DNA of 64,000 bases from Xanthomonas hortorum pv. pelargonii (lineage in GTDB: Bacteria > Pseudomonadota > Gammaproteobacteria > Xanthomonadales > Xanthomonadaceae): positions 2,852,001-2,916,000 of the forward strand of contig NZ_CP098604.1 in the NCBI RefSeq assembly GCF_024499015.1. Direction: 5' to 3'. Below, piece after piece: positions 36,722 through 45,600 of this stretch (the first letter of the stretch is position 1; each line of letters starts with the position of its first letter). A model generated the notes under the pieces. It was not told the DNA's origin and ran no database searches. It worked only from the letters and a program-made list of their open reading frames with translations. A program made the position numbers and the translations under genes.

Positions 36722-38151
36722 AGCGCAACCTGTCCGTAAGTCTGGCGGTAGCCTGTGCCATCGCATTGAGTGGCTGCGTCAGCATGGCGCCGCGTTATGC
36801 ACGCCCGGATGCGCCGGTGCCCAGTGTGGTCGGCGACACCGGCAGCGCGGACAGCATTACGTCCAATGCAGCTGCGCTGGATTGGCGGCACGTGCTGGTC
36901 GACCCACGCCTGCAGCAAGTAGTCGCACTGGCGCTGGACAACAATCGCGATCTGCGCGTGGCGGTGCTCAACATCGAACAGGCGCGGGCGCAGTACCGCA
37001 TTCAACGTGCGGACCTGTTCCCGGCGGTGGATGTCACTGTCTCGCACAGTGCGCAACGTGCTGCGGCAGCGACCAGTTTTACCGGTGCGCCGCAGATCAT
37101 CCGCAGCGCTACCGGGCAAGTGGGCATCACCAGTTGGGAGCTGGATCTGTTCGGGCGCATCCGCAGCCTCAAGAACGAGGCGCTGGAAACCTATCTCGCC
37201 AGCGAGCAGACCCAACGCAGCACGCGCCTGAGCCTGGTGGCCGAAGTGGCCAGCGGCTGGCTCACCGTGGCTGCCGATCAGCAGCGGCTGGCGCTTGCGC
37301 AGCAAACGCTGGAGAGCCAGCGCAAGACGCTACGCCTGACCGAGTTGCAACACGATAACGGCATTGTCTCCGGGTTGGATCTGGCCCAGATCCAGACCAG
37401 TGTGGAAAGTGCGCGCGCCGACGTGGCCAGTTTCACCACCCAGCTGGCGCAGTCGCGCAATGCCTTGAATCTGGTCGCCGGCACACAGGTGCCAGTGGCG
37501 TTGCTCCCGGCTGCCGATGCGATCGATACCGGTGTGGCATTGGCACCGCTACCGGCCCAGCTGGAATCGCGCGTGCTGCTGCAGCGCCCGGACGTGTTGT
37601 CGGCCGAGCACACGCTCAAGGCCGCCAATGCCGATATCGGCGCCGCCCGCGCCGCGTTCTTCCCCACCATCTCGCTCACCGGCAACGTCGGGCGCGGCAG
37701 CGATGCCTTGTCCAGCCTGTTCGAGGGCGACCACACTTGGTCGTTCTCGCCCAGCGTCAGCGTGCCGATCTTCCGTGCCGGCGCCTTGAAGGCCGAACTG
37801 GACGTCGCCAAGTTGCAGAAAGACATCACCATCGCGCAGTACGAACTGGCGATCCAGACTGCCTTCAGCGAAGTGGCCGATGCACTAGCCGAACGCACAC
37901 AACTGGACGAGCGCATGGACGCGCAGCGCGCCCTGGTGGATGCCGCACAACGCGGCTTCACCCTCTCGGATGCGCGCTACCGCAATGGCGTGGACAGTTA
38001 TCTGGTGGCGCTGGACGCGCAACGCACGCTCTATAGCGCGCAACAGACCTTGATCAGCTTGCGACTGACCGAGGCGAGCAATCGGGTGAGCTTGTACAAG
38101 GTGCTCGGCGGTGGCGCCGATGCGCAGTCGCAACCGTTGGCGCAACAGTAG
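36718..38151 (+). CDS. Outer-membrane efflux channel, OprM/SmeC (NodT) family lipoprotein
   Basis: 477 residues from a GTG whose last bases overlap the RND gene stop (GTGA). Lipobox LSGCVS near residue 19. Two internal repeats of the TolC fold: QARAQYRIQRADLFPAVD (about 87) with the second at ADIGAARAAFFPTISLTGN. Completes the tripartite pump. Confidence 0.92.
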   Translation: MKRNLSVSLAVACAIALSGCVSMAPRYARPDAPVPSVVGDTGSADSITSNAAALDWRHVLVDPRLQQVVALALDNNRDLRVAVLNIEQARAQYRIQRADLFPAVDVTVSHSAQRAAAATSFTGAPQIIRSATGQVGITSWELDLFGRIRSLKNEALETYLASEQTQRSTRLSLVAEVASGWLTVAADQQRLALAQQTLESQRKTLRLTELQHDNGIVSGLDLAQIQTSVESARADVASFTTQLAQSRNALNLVAGTQVPVALLPAADAIDTGVALAPLPAQLESRVLLQRPDVLSAEHTLKAANADIGAARAAFFPTISLTGNVGRGSDALSSLFEGDHTWSFSPSVSVPIFRAGALKAELDVAKLQKDITIAQYELAIQTAFSEVADALAERTQLDERMDAQRALVDAAQRGFTLSDARYRNGVDSYLVALDAQRTLYSAQQTLISLRLTEASNRVSLYKVLGGGADAQSQPLAQQ

Positions 38152-38823
38152 TCCTGCATGGATGCGCTTGCGTCGGTGAGTCGAGTGCGCGGCGCCCTCA
38201 CCGCTTGCGGGACACGCCGTAAACTCGTCCCTGGGGCTCGGTGGCGGCATCCATGCCGCCACACGGTCCCGCAAGCGGCGAGGACACCGCACCAGAGAGT
38301 TTGTAGGTTGCTTGGAAAAGAGCTACGTGCACCGACCATCTCGACTGGTCCTTGTCCGCCCACCGTCGCGGGACCTTACGCGGCATGGATGCCGCGTAAG
38401 AGCTTACAAGGACGTACTTGCAGCGTGTCCCGCGATGGTGGGCGGGCAAGGGCCCTGCAGCAAACCCGCAAATCATCCGCTCTAAAACCCACGCACCCAC
38501 ACCGTTCAATCACCTTTCAAGACAACCAAAGCCCCTCTCCCCTCGGGAGAGGGGTTGGGGCGAGGGTACGGAGCGAAGCCACACGAGAGTGAGATGAGAA
38601 TTGAGAGGATTCGCCCGTACCCTCATCCGCCCCTGCGGGGCACCTTCTCCCGGCGGGAGAAGGGATCAAGCACCCTTTGGGACCTCGTTACCTTCAAGGG
38701 GAGGAGGAATCAAATTTGGTGAACGTAGGAGTTGTGTCGGCCGCCAACACGCTACGTGTTCCCCCGCATGCCGCGATGGCGACGCAGACGCCGGCCATCG
38801 CATTGCACACCGCTACAACCGCA
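38152..38823. repeat. Gene-free gap of 670 bp full of palindromic repeats
   Basis: No convincing gene. It holds GGCGGCATCCATGCCGCC (about 38242-38259) and the related TTACGCGGCATGGATGCCGC palindrome (about 38375-38398), plus a facing pair of the Xanthomonas repeats: CCCCTCTCCCCTCGGGAGAGG with GTTGGGGCGAGGGT at 38531-38570 and GTACCCTCATCCGCCCCTGC through GGGAGAAGG at 38617-38664. The shared ATCCATGCCGC/GCGGCATGGAT core suggests a second repeat family. Confidence 0.75.
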
Positions 38824-40782
38824 TCACTTCGCTGCGTTGGCGTTCATCACCGCATTGCGGCTGGCAGCCAGATACTGCGCCGGATCGCGCATGCCGGTGG
38901 TGTGGCATTGCCCCGTGGTGTGGCCGCGATTGACGCCGCCCGGCAGCTGCGCGTTGACCTGCTCCACCGTGCCATCTTCCGGGTCGTTCAACACAAGATC
39001 CGAGGCCGCGTTGCAGTAGTCGTTGGTGTACCAGTTGGTCTTGGCGAACGAGGTCGTGTAGTAGTTGACCTTGGCCCGCGCATCGGCCGGAATGCCGGCC
39101 AGCCACGCCTTCGCGCCGTCGTAGGTCATGTCGGTATTGGTGCCGCAACCCACCCCGAACCACGAACCCACCGCCGCCAGAATGCCCGACAGGTCGGTGC
39201 CCTGATACGGCGTGCCCACCGACTGCATCACCCGCCCACCGCTGGCGTTATCCAGCCCGCTCCAGTAGTAGGTATACAGATGCAGCGCGGCCATGCCGCC
39301 CTGGCTGTGCGCCACCGTGGCGAACGAAGACCACTGGCTGGCGAACTGCGCCAACCGCTGCGCGAACTGGTCGTTGCTGCGGTTTTGTTTGGCATCGATA
39401 AACGACGAGGCATTGGTGAATTGCGCCTGCGGCCACACGCCGTTGGAGCAATAGCCGTGCACCAGCACCAGTTGCGAGCCGGCGGCCTGCGGCTGCGCCA
39501 TTGCACTGGCACTGGCCAACGCAGTCGGACGCGGCCCCATACGCATGCTTTCGTCGATCGCACCGGCAGACCGCGCGATGCTGGCACGCCGTAACGCGGG
39601 CAGCTGCAACGGCAGCGTGTCGGCCTGCACCAGCGGGATGTAATGGTCCGGATCTTCGATACGCAGCCCACGCACGCTAAACGGCGCACGCGCACCGGCA
39701 CGTGCAATCCAGCGTTCGTCCAGGCTCAATGGCAGCTGGCCTTGTTGCAGCGTCAGCATGCCGCCGATCCACGCCACCGGCACCTCCTTGCCTTTGGCAT
39801 CGGTGCCCCACACCTGGCCGAACACGCGGTAGTGCGACGGCGCCTTGCCGCGCGCGGCAATGGGTAAGCCAATGTTGAGCCGCGTGCCATCGGCAGCACG
39901 TGCGCTCAGTGCATTGCCAAGCAGACGCAACGAGGTATCCAGCACCGGCAACACATGCTCGCTGGTGCGCACGAACGGCTGCCCGGCCTGGTCGTGACCA
40001 CGCACGATCACCTGTGCGATCCAGGTGCCCTCACTACTCGGTTGAAATGTACCGCCATACACGCCATCGCCGGCTGCGCCATCGTCGTGTTGCCCGTCAT
40101 CGGCCATCGGCAGCGTGCGGATGCCGCCTTGCGGATCGATCACACGCAGGCTGGCTGTCTCGATCTGCCCAGCCTGCGCGGCAAGCAAGGTCGCCCCGCG
40201 CGCATCGTTGCCGCTGAGCAGCGCATTGAGCGTCAGCGATTGACCCACCTGCTGGCGACGATTGCGCGCATACGAAGCCAACTGCGTGCGTGCATCGCCT
40301 TCCATCAAGACATAGCCGCGTTGCGCCACCGGCGATGCCGATTGCAGGGTCAGCGACCATGCACCGTTCTGCGCGGATTCCACTGCGTAACGCATGCCGC
40401 TGGTGCCACTCTCTGCGCTGCCCAGCAATGTGCGTTGTGCCTGCAGTTGCGGTGCAACGGCAGCGGCACGCGCGCCGGCAACGCGTGGTGCAGTCACTGC
40501 CGCATCCCACAGCTGATCGCCGGCCAACACCATGAAACGCAGGTGGCCGTTTTCCACCGGCAAGGTGCCTTGCCAACGCGCCGATTTACCGGCCGGCGTC
40601 AATTCCACCGGTAGTAACGCGCTCTTGGACAGAATCGCCGACTCGGCCGGATCGGGTGCGCGCATCTGCGCGAACTCCTCCGGTGGGCCAGCCAGTTGTT
40701 TGGGCTGCAGCTCCGCCGCCGCAAGCGGCAGGGACACAAGCGAGAGGCTGCATAGTAACGACAATAGCGACGGCTTCGGCAT
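38824..40782 (-). CDS. Exported lipase/esterase-like protein with N-terminal Ig-like domain
   Basis: 652 residues. Signal peptide MPKPSLLSLLCSLSLVSLPL ending AAA. The middle region has DDGQHDDGAAGDGVYGGTF, a calcium-type Asp/Gly motif of the choice-of-anchor X / Ig-like modules, then an alpha/beta hydrolase with LVLVHGYCSNGVW (oxyanion, about 455) and VAHSQGGMAAL (nucleophile Ser, about 507). A C-terminal TGQCHTTGMRDP may carry the catalytic His. Likely secreted by a type II system. Substrate not known. Confidence 0.8.
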   Translation of the reverse strand: MPKPSLLSLLCSLSLVSLPLAAAELQPKQLAGPPEEFAQMRAPDPAESAILSKSALLPVELTPAGKSARWQGTLPVENGHLRFMVLAGDQLWDAAVTAPRVAGARAAAVAPQLQAQRTLLGSAESGTSGMRYAVESAQNGAWSLTLQSASPVAQRGYVLMEGDARTQLASYARNRRQQVGQSLTLNALLSGNDARGATLLAAQAGQIETASLRVIDPQGGIRTLPMADDGQHDDGAAGDGVYGGTFQPSSEGTWIAQVIVRGHDQAGQPFVRTSEHVLPVLDTSLRLLGNALSARAADGTRLNIGLPIAARGKAPSHYRVFGQVWGTDAKGKEVPVAWIGGMLTLQQGQLPLSLDERWIARAGARAPFSVRGLRIEDPDHYIPLVQADTLPLQLPALRRASIARSAGAIDESMRMGPRPTALASASAMAQPQAAGSQLVLVHGYCSNGVWPQAQFTNASSFIDAKQNRSNDQFAQRLAQFASQWSSFATVAHSQGGMAALHLYTYYWSGLDNASGGRVMQSVGTPYQGTDLSGILAAVGSWFGVGCGTNTDMTYDGAKAWLAGIPADARAKVNYYTTSFAKTNWYTNDYCNAASDLVLNDPEDGTVEQVNAQLPGGVNRGHTTGQCHTTGMRDPAQYLAASRNAVMNANAAK

Positions 40783-41091
40783 GGCGACATCTCTCCTTGA
40801 ACGTTGCGAAGCAATGCCGCTGCGCATGGCAACGACACCGGATGCAGCGCCCCCTCGCCGCGATTCGCCGATGGTTATACCGCGCGCTTGTGACAGGTCT
40901 GCTGTGCGCTGCAGCACCTCACGCGCAGCCAACAAACCCACATAAATGAATAGTACGGACTGTGATCCAGGTCGTGGACATGTCGACGATCCACACTTCC
41001 GTACCAACTAAAACTGTAAGTCTGCGGTCGCTGTTGACCGCCGAACTCTACGGGTCTTAGTCCGCACGGACTGCAGACTACCGTGCGAAAT
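40783..41091. other. Gene-free gap, about 310 bp
   Basis: Lies between the lipase gene start and the end of the MTHFR-like gene, both minus strand. It should carry the lipase promoter. Contains TAGTACGGACTGTGATCCAG and similar moderately AT-rich sequence but no feature I can name. Confidence 0.4.
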
Positions 41092-42036
41092 CTATTGCGA
41101 TCTTCGCGATGCCGAGGTCGACAAGATGTGGGCCGCGCTGCGGGAGCGATACTGCTCTACCCACGCGACAGACTGTGCAATGCCGCCGAAGGGAAAGAAG
41201 TGCAGGCTCACGTCTCCATGCGCGTCAGTGAGGCCGGTGGCGAGGCGATCCACAAAACGATCCGGCCCCGCGCTACCGAACAGCTTGCCGATCGAGATGC
41301 CGTACTTGGACAGCATCGATGCGCATGCACCGACACCGCAGCGTGCGGCATAGCGCGCGAGCACCGCGACGCCGGCAGGACCGGGAACGCCCACACGCAC
41401 GGGATGTGCAATGCCACGCGCGCGCAGCGCTTCCAGCCACGTCAGCACGATGTCGGCATCGAACGCGAATTGGGTGACGATCAGCGGCGCCATGCCGCGC
41501 TCGGCGATGCTGCGACACTTGCGTTCCAGCACATCCCATTGATCGGTTGCAGGCATGCCCGGATGTCCTTCCGGATGTCCCGCCACGCCGATGGTGGTGA
41601 TGCCCGAGCGCTCGAAAACACCTGTATCGATCAGCGACACGCTGTCCGAAAACGGCCCGATCGCAGAGGGCGCATCACCCGCGATCACCAGGCAGCGCTC
41701 AACGCCGGCTTCATCGACGGCACGCCCGACGAAGGCGTGCAACGCATCGAGCGAGGCGATGCGGCGCGCGGAAAGGTGCGGCATGGGCGCGAAGCCGAGG
41801 GTGCGCACCGTCTGTGCGGCGGCCAGTCGCGCGTCGTCGTTCTGGCTGGGCAGGTAGGGGATGGCAATGGTTGAGCCACGCAAGATCCGCGGCGCCGCTG
41901 CGGCCAGCGCGGGCATGTCGGTTGCGCCGACCTCCAACGAATAAGCGTCGGTAATGGTGCTGGCGAGGCTGGGCGTATCCGGATAAATCAAGATGTTTTG
42001 CCGTGCTTTGGTGGTGATTGGGTGGTATAGGTACAT
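41092..42036 (-). CDS. Methylenetetrahydrofolate reductase-like protein
   Basis: 314 residues. TIM-barrel flavoprotein of the MetF superfamily: YSLEVGATDMPAL near residue 35, PMPHLSARRI (about 86), CLVIAGDAP (about 115), GVAGHPEGHPGM (about 150) and PLIVTQFAFD (about 184), the last two being MTHFR family blocks. It is diverged from E. coli MetF (no FEFFPP block). It would make or use 5-methyl-THF or serve a related one-carbon step. It lies beside methionine genes and ends 75 bases from the LysR-QueH gene on the same strand. Confidence 0.75.
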   Translation of the reverse strand: MYLYHPITTKARQNILIYPDTPSLASTITDAYSLEVGATDMPALAAAAPRILRGSTIAIPYLPSQNDDARLAAAQTVRTLGFAPMPHLSARRIASLDALHAFVGRAVDEAGVERCLVIAGDAPSAIGPFSDSVSLIDTGVFERSGITTIGVAGHPEGHPGMPATDQWDVLERKCRSIAERGMAPLIVTQFAFDADIVLTWLEALRARGIAHPVRVGVPGPAGVAVLARYAARCGVGACASMLSKYGISIGKLFGSAGPDRFVDRLATGLTDAHGDVSLHFFPFGGIAQSVAWVEQYRSRSAAHILSTSASRRSQ

Positions 42037-42110
42037 CAGCTCTGATCGAGCGGGAAGGGCGCCATGGAACGCACTAAAATCCCGGTGGCGTTGTTGCCCT
42101 GGCGAGGCAC

Positions 42111-43712
42111 TCAGTCTTCCTGTTCCCCATCGCCGTAGAATTTCACACCCAGTTGAATGCGATTGCGCCCGCTTTCCACGCGGTGCCGATTGGTGTCGCG
42201 CAGGGAGTAGACGCAGCCGCAGTATTCCTGCTGATAGAAGTTCTCGCGCTTGCTGATCTCGATCATGCGCGAGGAGCCACCGCCCTTGCGCCAGTTGTAC
42301 TCCCAGTACAGCAGGCCGGGATATTTGGCCGCAGCGCGGACGCCGCAGTCGTTGATCTGCTGCATGTTTTTCCAGCGTGAGATGCCCAGCGAACTGGTGA
42401 TCACCGGGAAGCCATGTTCGTGCGCATACAGTGCGGTGCGTTCAAACCGCATGTCAAAGCACATGGTGCAACGCACGCCGCGTTCGGGTTCGTTTTCCAT
42501 CCCGCGTGCCCGTTCGAACCAGTTGTCCCGATCGTAGTCGGCATCGATGAAGGGCACGCCGAACTGCTCGGCAAAGCGGATGTTCTCGTCCTTGCGCAGC
42601 TCGTACTCCTTGCGCGGATGAATGTTGGGGTTGTAGAAGAAAATGGTGTAGTCGACGCCGGAAGCCAGCATGGCCTCCATCACCTCGCCAGAGCACGGCG
42701 CGCAGCAGGAATGCAACAAGACCTTGTCGTGGCCGGCAGGCAGTGGAAGTGGAGTGCGCGTGGCGATGCTGTCCATCAGTTGGCTCCCGGCGTATTGGTT
42801 GGTGTTGGTATTGGCTGTGGCATTGGCATTGCCAGGCGCGCGCGCCAGTTCGATGAAAGCGCGCAGGTAGTCGATGGCGATATCTGCCTCGCGTGCCCCC
42901 AGGAAAATCTGTTTGGGGATGCCGCGTGCACCCAGCCGGACCGGCACCACGTCCATCCTGGAGGCATATTCCTCCACCAGCCAGCGTGGCATGGCGGCGA
43001 CGCCGCGGCCGCTGGCCACCATCTGCATCATGATGTCGGTGGTTTCGATGGCCTTGTGGCGCCTGGGCGTGACACCGGCCGGTAGCAGGAACTGGCTGTA
43101 GATGTCCAGCCGCTCAAGGTCCACGGGATAGCTGATGAGCACCTCGCGTGTCAGCTGCTGCGGCTTGACGTAGGCAGCCGACGCCAGCGCATGGCCGCTG
43201 GCCACGACCAGCACCTGCTCGTAGTCGAACACCGGCTCGAACCGCAGCCCGGGCTTGTACAGCGGGTCGGGCGTGACCAGCAGATCGATCTCGTAGCCGA
43301 ACAGCGCGCCAATGCCGCCGAACTGGAACTTCTGCTTGACGTCCACATCCACATCCGGCCAGGTGGCCAGATAGGGCGCCACCAGCTTGAGCAGCCACTG
43401 GTAGCAGGGATGGCATTCCATACCGATGCGCAACGCACCGCGTTCGCCCTGCGCAAACTGCCCCAGGCGCTCTTCGGCCAGGTCCAGTTGCGGCAATACC
43501 CGGTTGGCCACCGCCAGCAGATACTGGCCAGCCTGGGTCAGCCGCAGGCTGCGCCCCTCGCGCAGCCAGACGTCGGTGCCCAGCTGCTGCTCCAGCTTTT
43601 TCATGCTGTGGCTCAGCGCCGACTGGGTCAGGTTCAACACGCCGGCGGCGGCCGTCAGCGAGCCTTGCTGCTCGACCTGCTGGACGATGGTGAGATGGAT
43701 GCGCTCAAGCAT
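42111..43712 (-). CDS. queH: In-frame fusion of a MetR-type LysR regulator and epoxyqueuosine reductase QueH
   Basis: 533 residues in one frame. Residues 1-295 are a MetR-like LysR protein ([19 protein letters not shown] helix-turn-helix; [13 protein letters not shown] effector-domain start as in MetR). Residues 313-533 are Que[12 protein letters not shown] (C336, C337, C340), [17 protein letters not shown], the cysteines that hold its metal and iron-sulfur sites; QueH reduces epoxyqueuosine to queuosine in tRNA. The linker ([18 protein letters not shown]) is encoded by a degenerate TTGGYN hexamer array. An ATG at 42776 with GGGAG seven bases before it could start a separate 221-residue QueH, so both a fusion and an independent QueH are possible products. 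Confidence 0.8.
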   Translation of the reverse strand: MLERIHLTIVQQVEQQGSLTAAAGVLNLTQSALSHSMKKLEQQLGTDVWLREGRSLRLTQAGQYLLAVANRVLPQLDLAEERLGQFAQGERGALRIGMECHPCYQWLLKLVAPYLATWPDVDVDVKQKFQFGGIGALFGYEIDLLVTPDPLYKPGLRFEPVFDYEQVLVVASGHALASAAYVKPQQLTREVLISYPVDLERLDIYSQFLLPAGVTPRRHKAIETTDIMMQMVASGRGVAAMPRWLVEEYASRMDVVPVRLGARGIPKQIFLGAREADIAIDYLRAFIELARAPGNANATANTNTNQYAGSQLMDSIATRTPLPLPAGHDKVLLHSCCAPCSGEVMEAMLASGVDYTIFFYNPNIHPRKEYELRKDENIRFAEQFGVPFIDADYDRDNWFERARGMENEPERGVRCTMCFDMRFERTALYAHEHGFPVITSSLGISRWKNMQQINDCGVRAAAKYPGLLYWEYNWRKGGGSSRMIEISKRENFYQQEYCGCVYSLRDTNRHRVESGRNRIQLGVKFYGDGEQED

Positions 43713-43717
43713 TCAGA

Positions 43718-43730
43718 TGATCCGAATTCA
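43718..43730. promoter_or_regulatory. Candidate MetR/LysR binding site
   Basis: TGATCCGAATTCA matches the MetR consensus TGAA-N5-TTCA with one mismatch. It lies in the 97-base gap between the MetR-like gene start (43712) and the FMN reductase start (43810). Suggests autoregulation and control of the divergent genes. Confidence 0.4.
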
Positions 43731-43809
43731 TGGATTGTTGAAATAACACCATTTTACTTCATTGAATGCGAGCCCTAGCATCGGGGTTCGTCGTTCTAGG
43801 TCCACCTGC

Positions 43810-44402
43810 ATGACTGTCAACGTGCCACACCCCTCCGCGTCGTCGCGGTCTCCGGCGGGATGCAACGCCCGTCCAAGGCCGTCGCCCTGGCCGAGCATCT
43901 GCTGGCCCTGATCGCCGATGCAGTGCCGTGCGAGCAGCATCTGGTCGAACTCGGGGCGTTGGCACCGCAGTTCGCCGGGGCGGTCTGGCGCTCGCAGCTG
44001 CCCGCAACGGTGGAGCAGGAACTGATCGCCGTGGAGCAGGCCGACGTGCTGGTGGTGACAACACCGGTCTATCGCGGCTCCTTCACCGGGCTGTTCAAGC
44101 ACTTCTTCGACTTCATCCATCAGGACGCCTTGATCGACACGCCCGTGCTGTTGGCTGCAACCGGCGGCAGCGACCGCCATGCGTTGGTGATCGACCACCA
44201 GCTGCGGCCGCTTTTCAGTTTCTTCCAGGCACGCACCTTGCCGCTGGGCGTCTACGCCACCGACCGGGATTTTCTGGATTACCGCGTGCACAACGAGGCG
44301 CTGGCCGAGCGCGCCAGGCTGGCGGTGCAGCGGGCATTGCCGCTGATCGCATTGACGCGGCAGGCAGGTGCCATCGCCGCAGAAAAAGTCGCAGCGGCCT
44401 GA
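43810..44402 (+). pseudogene. NADPH-dependent FMN reductase (MsuE/SsuE family), frameshifted near the start
   Basis: The flavodoxin-like FMN reductase frame runs to 44402 (TTPVYRGSFTGLFKHFFDFI at about 60-80 is the flavin-binding block; AATGGSDRHAL follows). The first beta strand and phosphate loop, PLRVVAVSGGMQRPS, are encoded from 43830, but no start codon lies in that frame before a stop at 43797; the expected ATG at 43810 (MTVNVPHP) is out of frame by one base. A C run at 43829-43832 is the likely site of a one-base loss. The first in-frame ATG, 43860, would remove the beta strand and most of the loop. A real lesion or a sequencing error are both possible. Confidence 0.7.
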
Positions 44403-44570
44403 GGGCCATCCCGCCCACGGTTGCCTGGCGGGCCACCACGCCCTCTTCGGCCACCGGATCCGTTGGCGATGGCCCGCCGATCCAGAGTTCCGGCTTCCAT
44501 CCAGCAGGCATCAACAGCTCCGCTGAAAAGTGCGCTCGTATTTAATCTCGAAACAAGGCGTCAGCTTGCA

Positions 44571-45572
44571 ATGACTCAAGAATTGACCTTCAGCATCAAG
44601 AGCCTTTGGTTCGATGAGGACTACCGTCCCGCGGCCAATACGCGCAACACGACCAACTTTGCCAACCTGGCCAGGGGGCAGCGTCGTCAGGAAAATCTGC
44701 GTAACACGCTGGCGATGATTAACAACCGCTTCAACGACCTGGCGCATTGGGATAACCCCACGCTTGACCGCTACGCGGTCGAACTCGAAATCATCTCTGT
44801 CGAGATGAAGATCGGTGGGAGCGAAGCAGGTGATGGATTTCAAGCAGGCGATGCATTTCCGCTGATCGAGATATTGAAACCCAGCATCCTCGATAAAACG
44901 ACCGGCGCGCGCATCGACGGCATTGCAGGGAATAATTTTTCCTCCTATGTGCGCGACTACGATTTCAGCGTGCTGCTGCCAGCGCACAATCAGGACGCGT
45001 CCAACTTCAGCCTGCCGGCGGAGTTCGGCAGCCTGCATGGCAAGCTGTTCAAGCACTTCGTGCACTCGGACGCCTACAAGGCGCGGTTCGCCAAGCCGCC
45101 GGTCATCTGCATCAGCGTCTCCAGCAGCAAGGTCTATCACCGCACCGGAAACCAGCACCCTATCCTGGGCATCGAATACCGGCAGGACGAAGGGTCATTG
45201 ACGGATCGGTATTTCGAGAAAATGGGCCTGCAGGTGCGCTATTTCATGCCGCCGAACAGTGTCGCCCCGTTGGCGTTTTACTTTCTCGGCGACCTGCTGA
45301 ACGACTACACCAATCTCGAGCTGATCGGCACCATCAGCACCATGGAGACGTTCCAGAAGATTTACCGGCCAGAGATCTACAACGCCAATTCCGCAGCAGG
45401 GGCCATCTACCAGCCGAGCCTGAAGCATCAGGATTACTCGTCTACCCAGATCGTCTACGACCGCGAAGAGCGCAGTCAGCTCGCGGTGACGCAGGGCAAA
45501 TTCACGCAGGAGCACTTCATCAAGCCCTACGGGAACATTCTCGAGCAGTGGGCCTCCAGCCACGCTGTCTAA
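44571..45572 (+). CDS. mesX: MesX (DUF1852), partner of methionine synthase MesD
   Basis: 333 residues, single DUF1852 domain beginning MTQELTFSIKSLWFDEDY. The family is almost always found directly upstream of a short core-MetE protein, and genetic work by others has named it MesX, needed for MesD-dependent methionine synthesis in the presence of oxygen. The biochemical role is unknown. Start at 44571 is the family start; mesD follows by 28 bases. Confidence 0.88.
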   Translation: MTQELTFSIKSLWFDEDYRPAANTRNTTNFANLARGQRRQENLRNTLAMINNRFNDLAHWDNPTLDRYAVELEIISVEMKIGGSEAGDGFQAGDAFPLIEILKPSILDKTTGARIDGIAGNNFSSYVRDYDFSVLLPAHNQDASNFSLPAEFGSLHGKLFKHFVHSDAYKARFAKPPVICISVSSSKVYHRTGNQHPILGIEYRQDEGSLTDRYFEKMGLQVRYFMPPNSVAPLAFYFLGDLLNDYTNLELIGTISTMETFQKIYRPEIYNANSAAGAIYQPSLKHQDYSSTQIVYDREERSQLAVTQGKFTQEHFIKPYGNILEQWASSHAV

Positions 45573-45600
45573 TCAACACGAACGCAAGACATCACTCATC

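Noticed and set aside
35048..36766. 572-residue minus-strand frame
   Set aside because: Antisense to the RND transporter; composition rich in His/Arg/Gln, no motifs.
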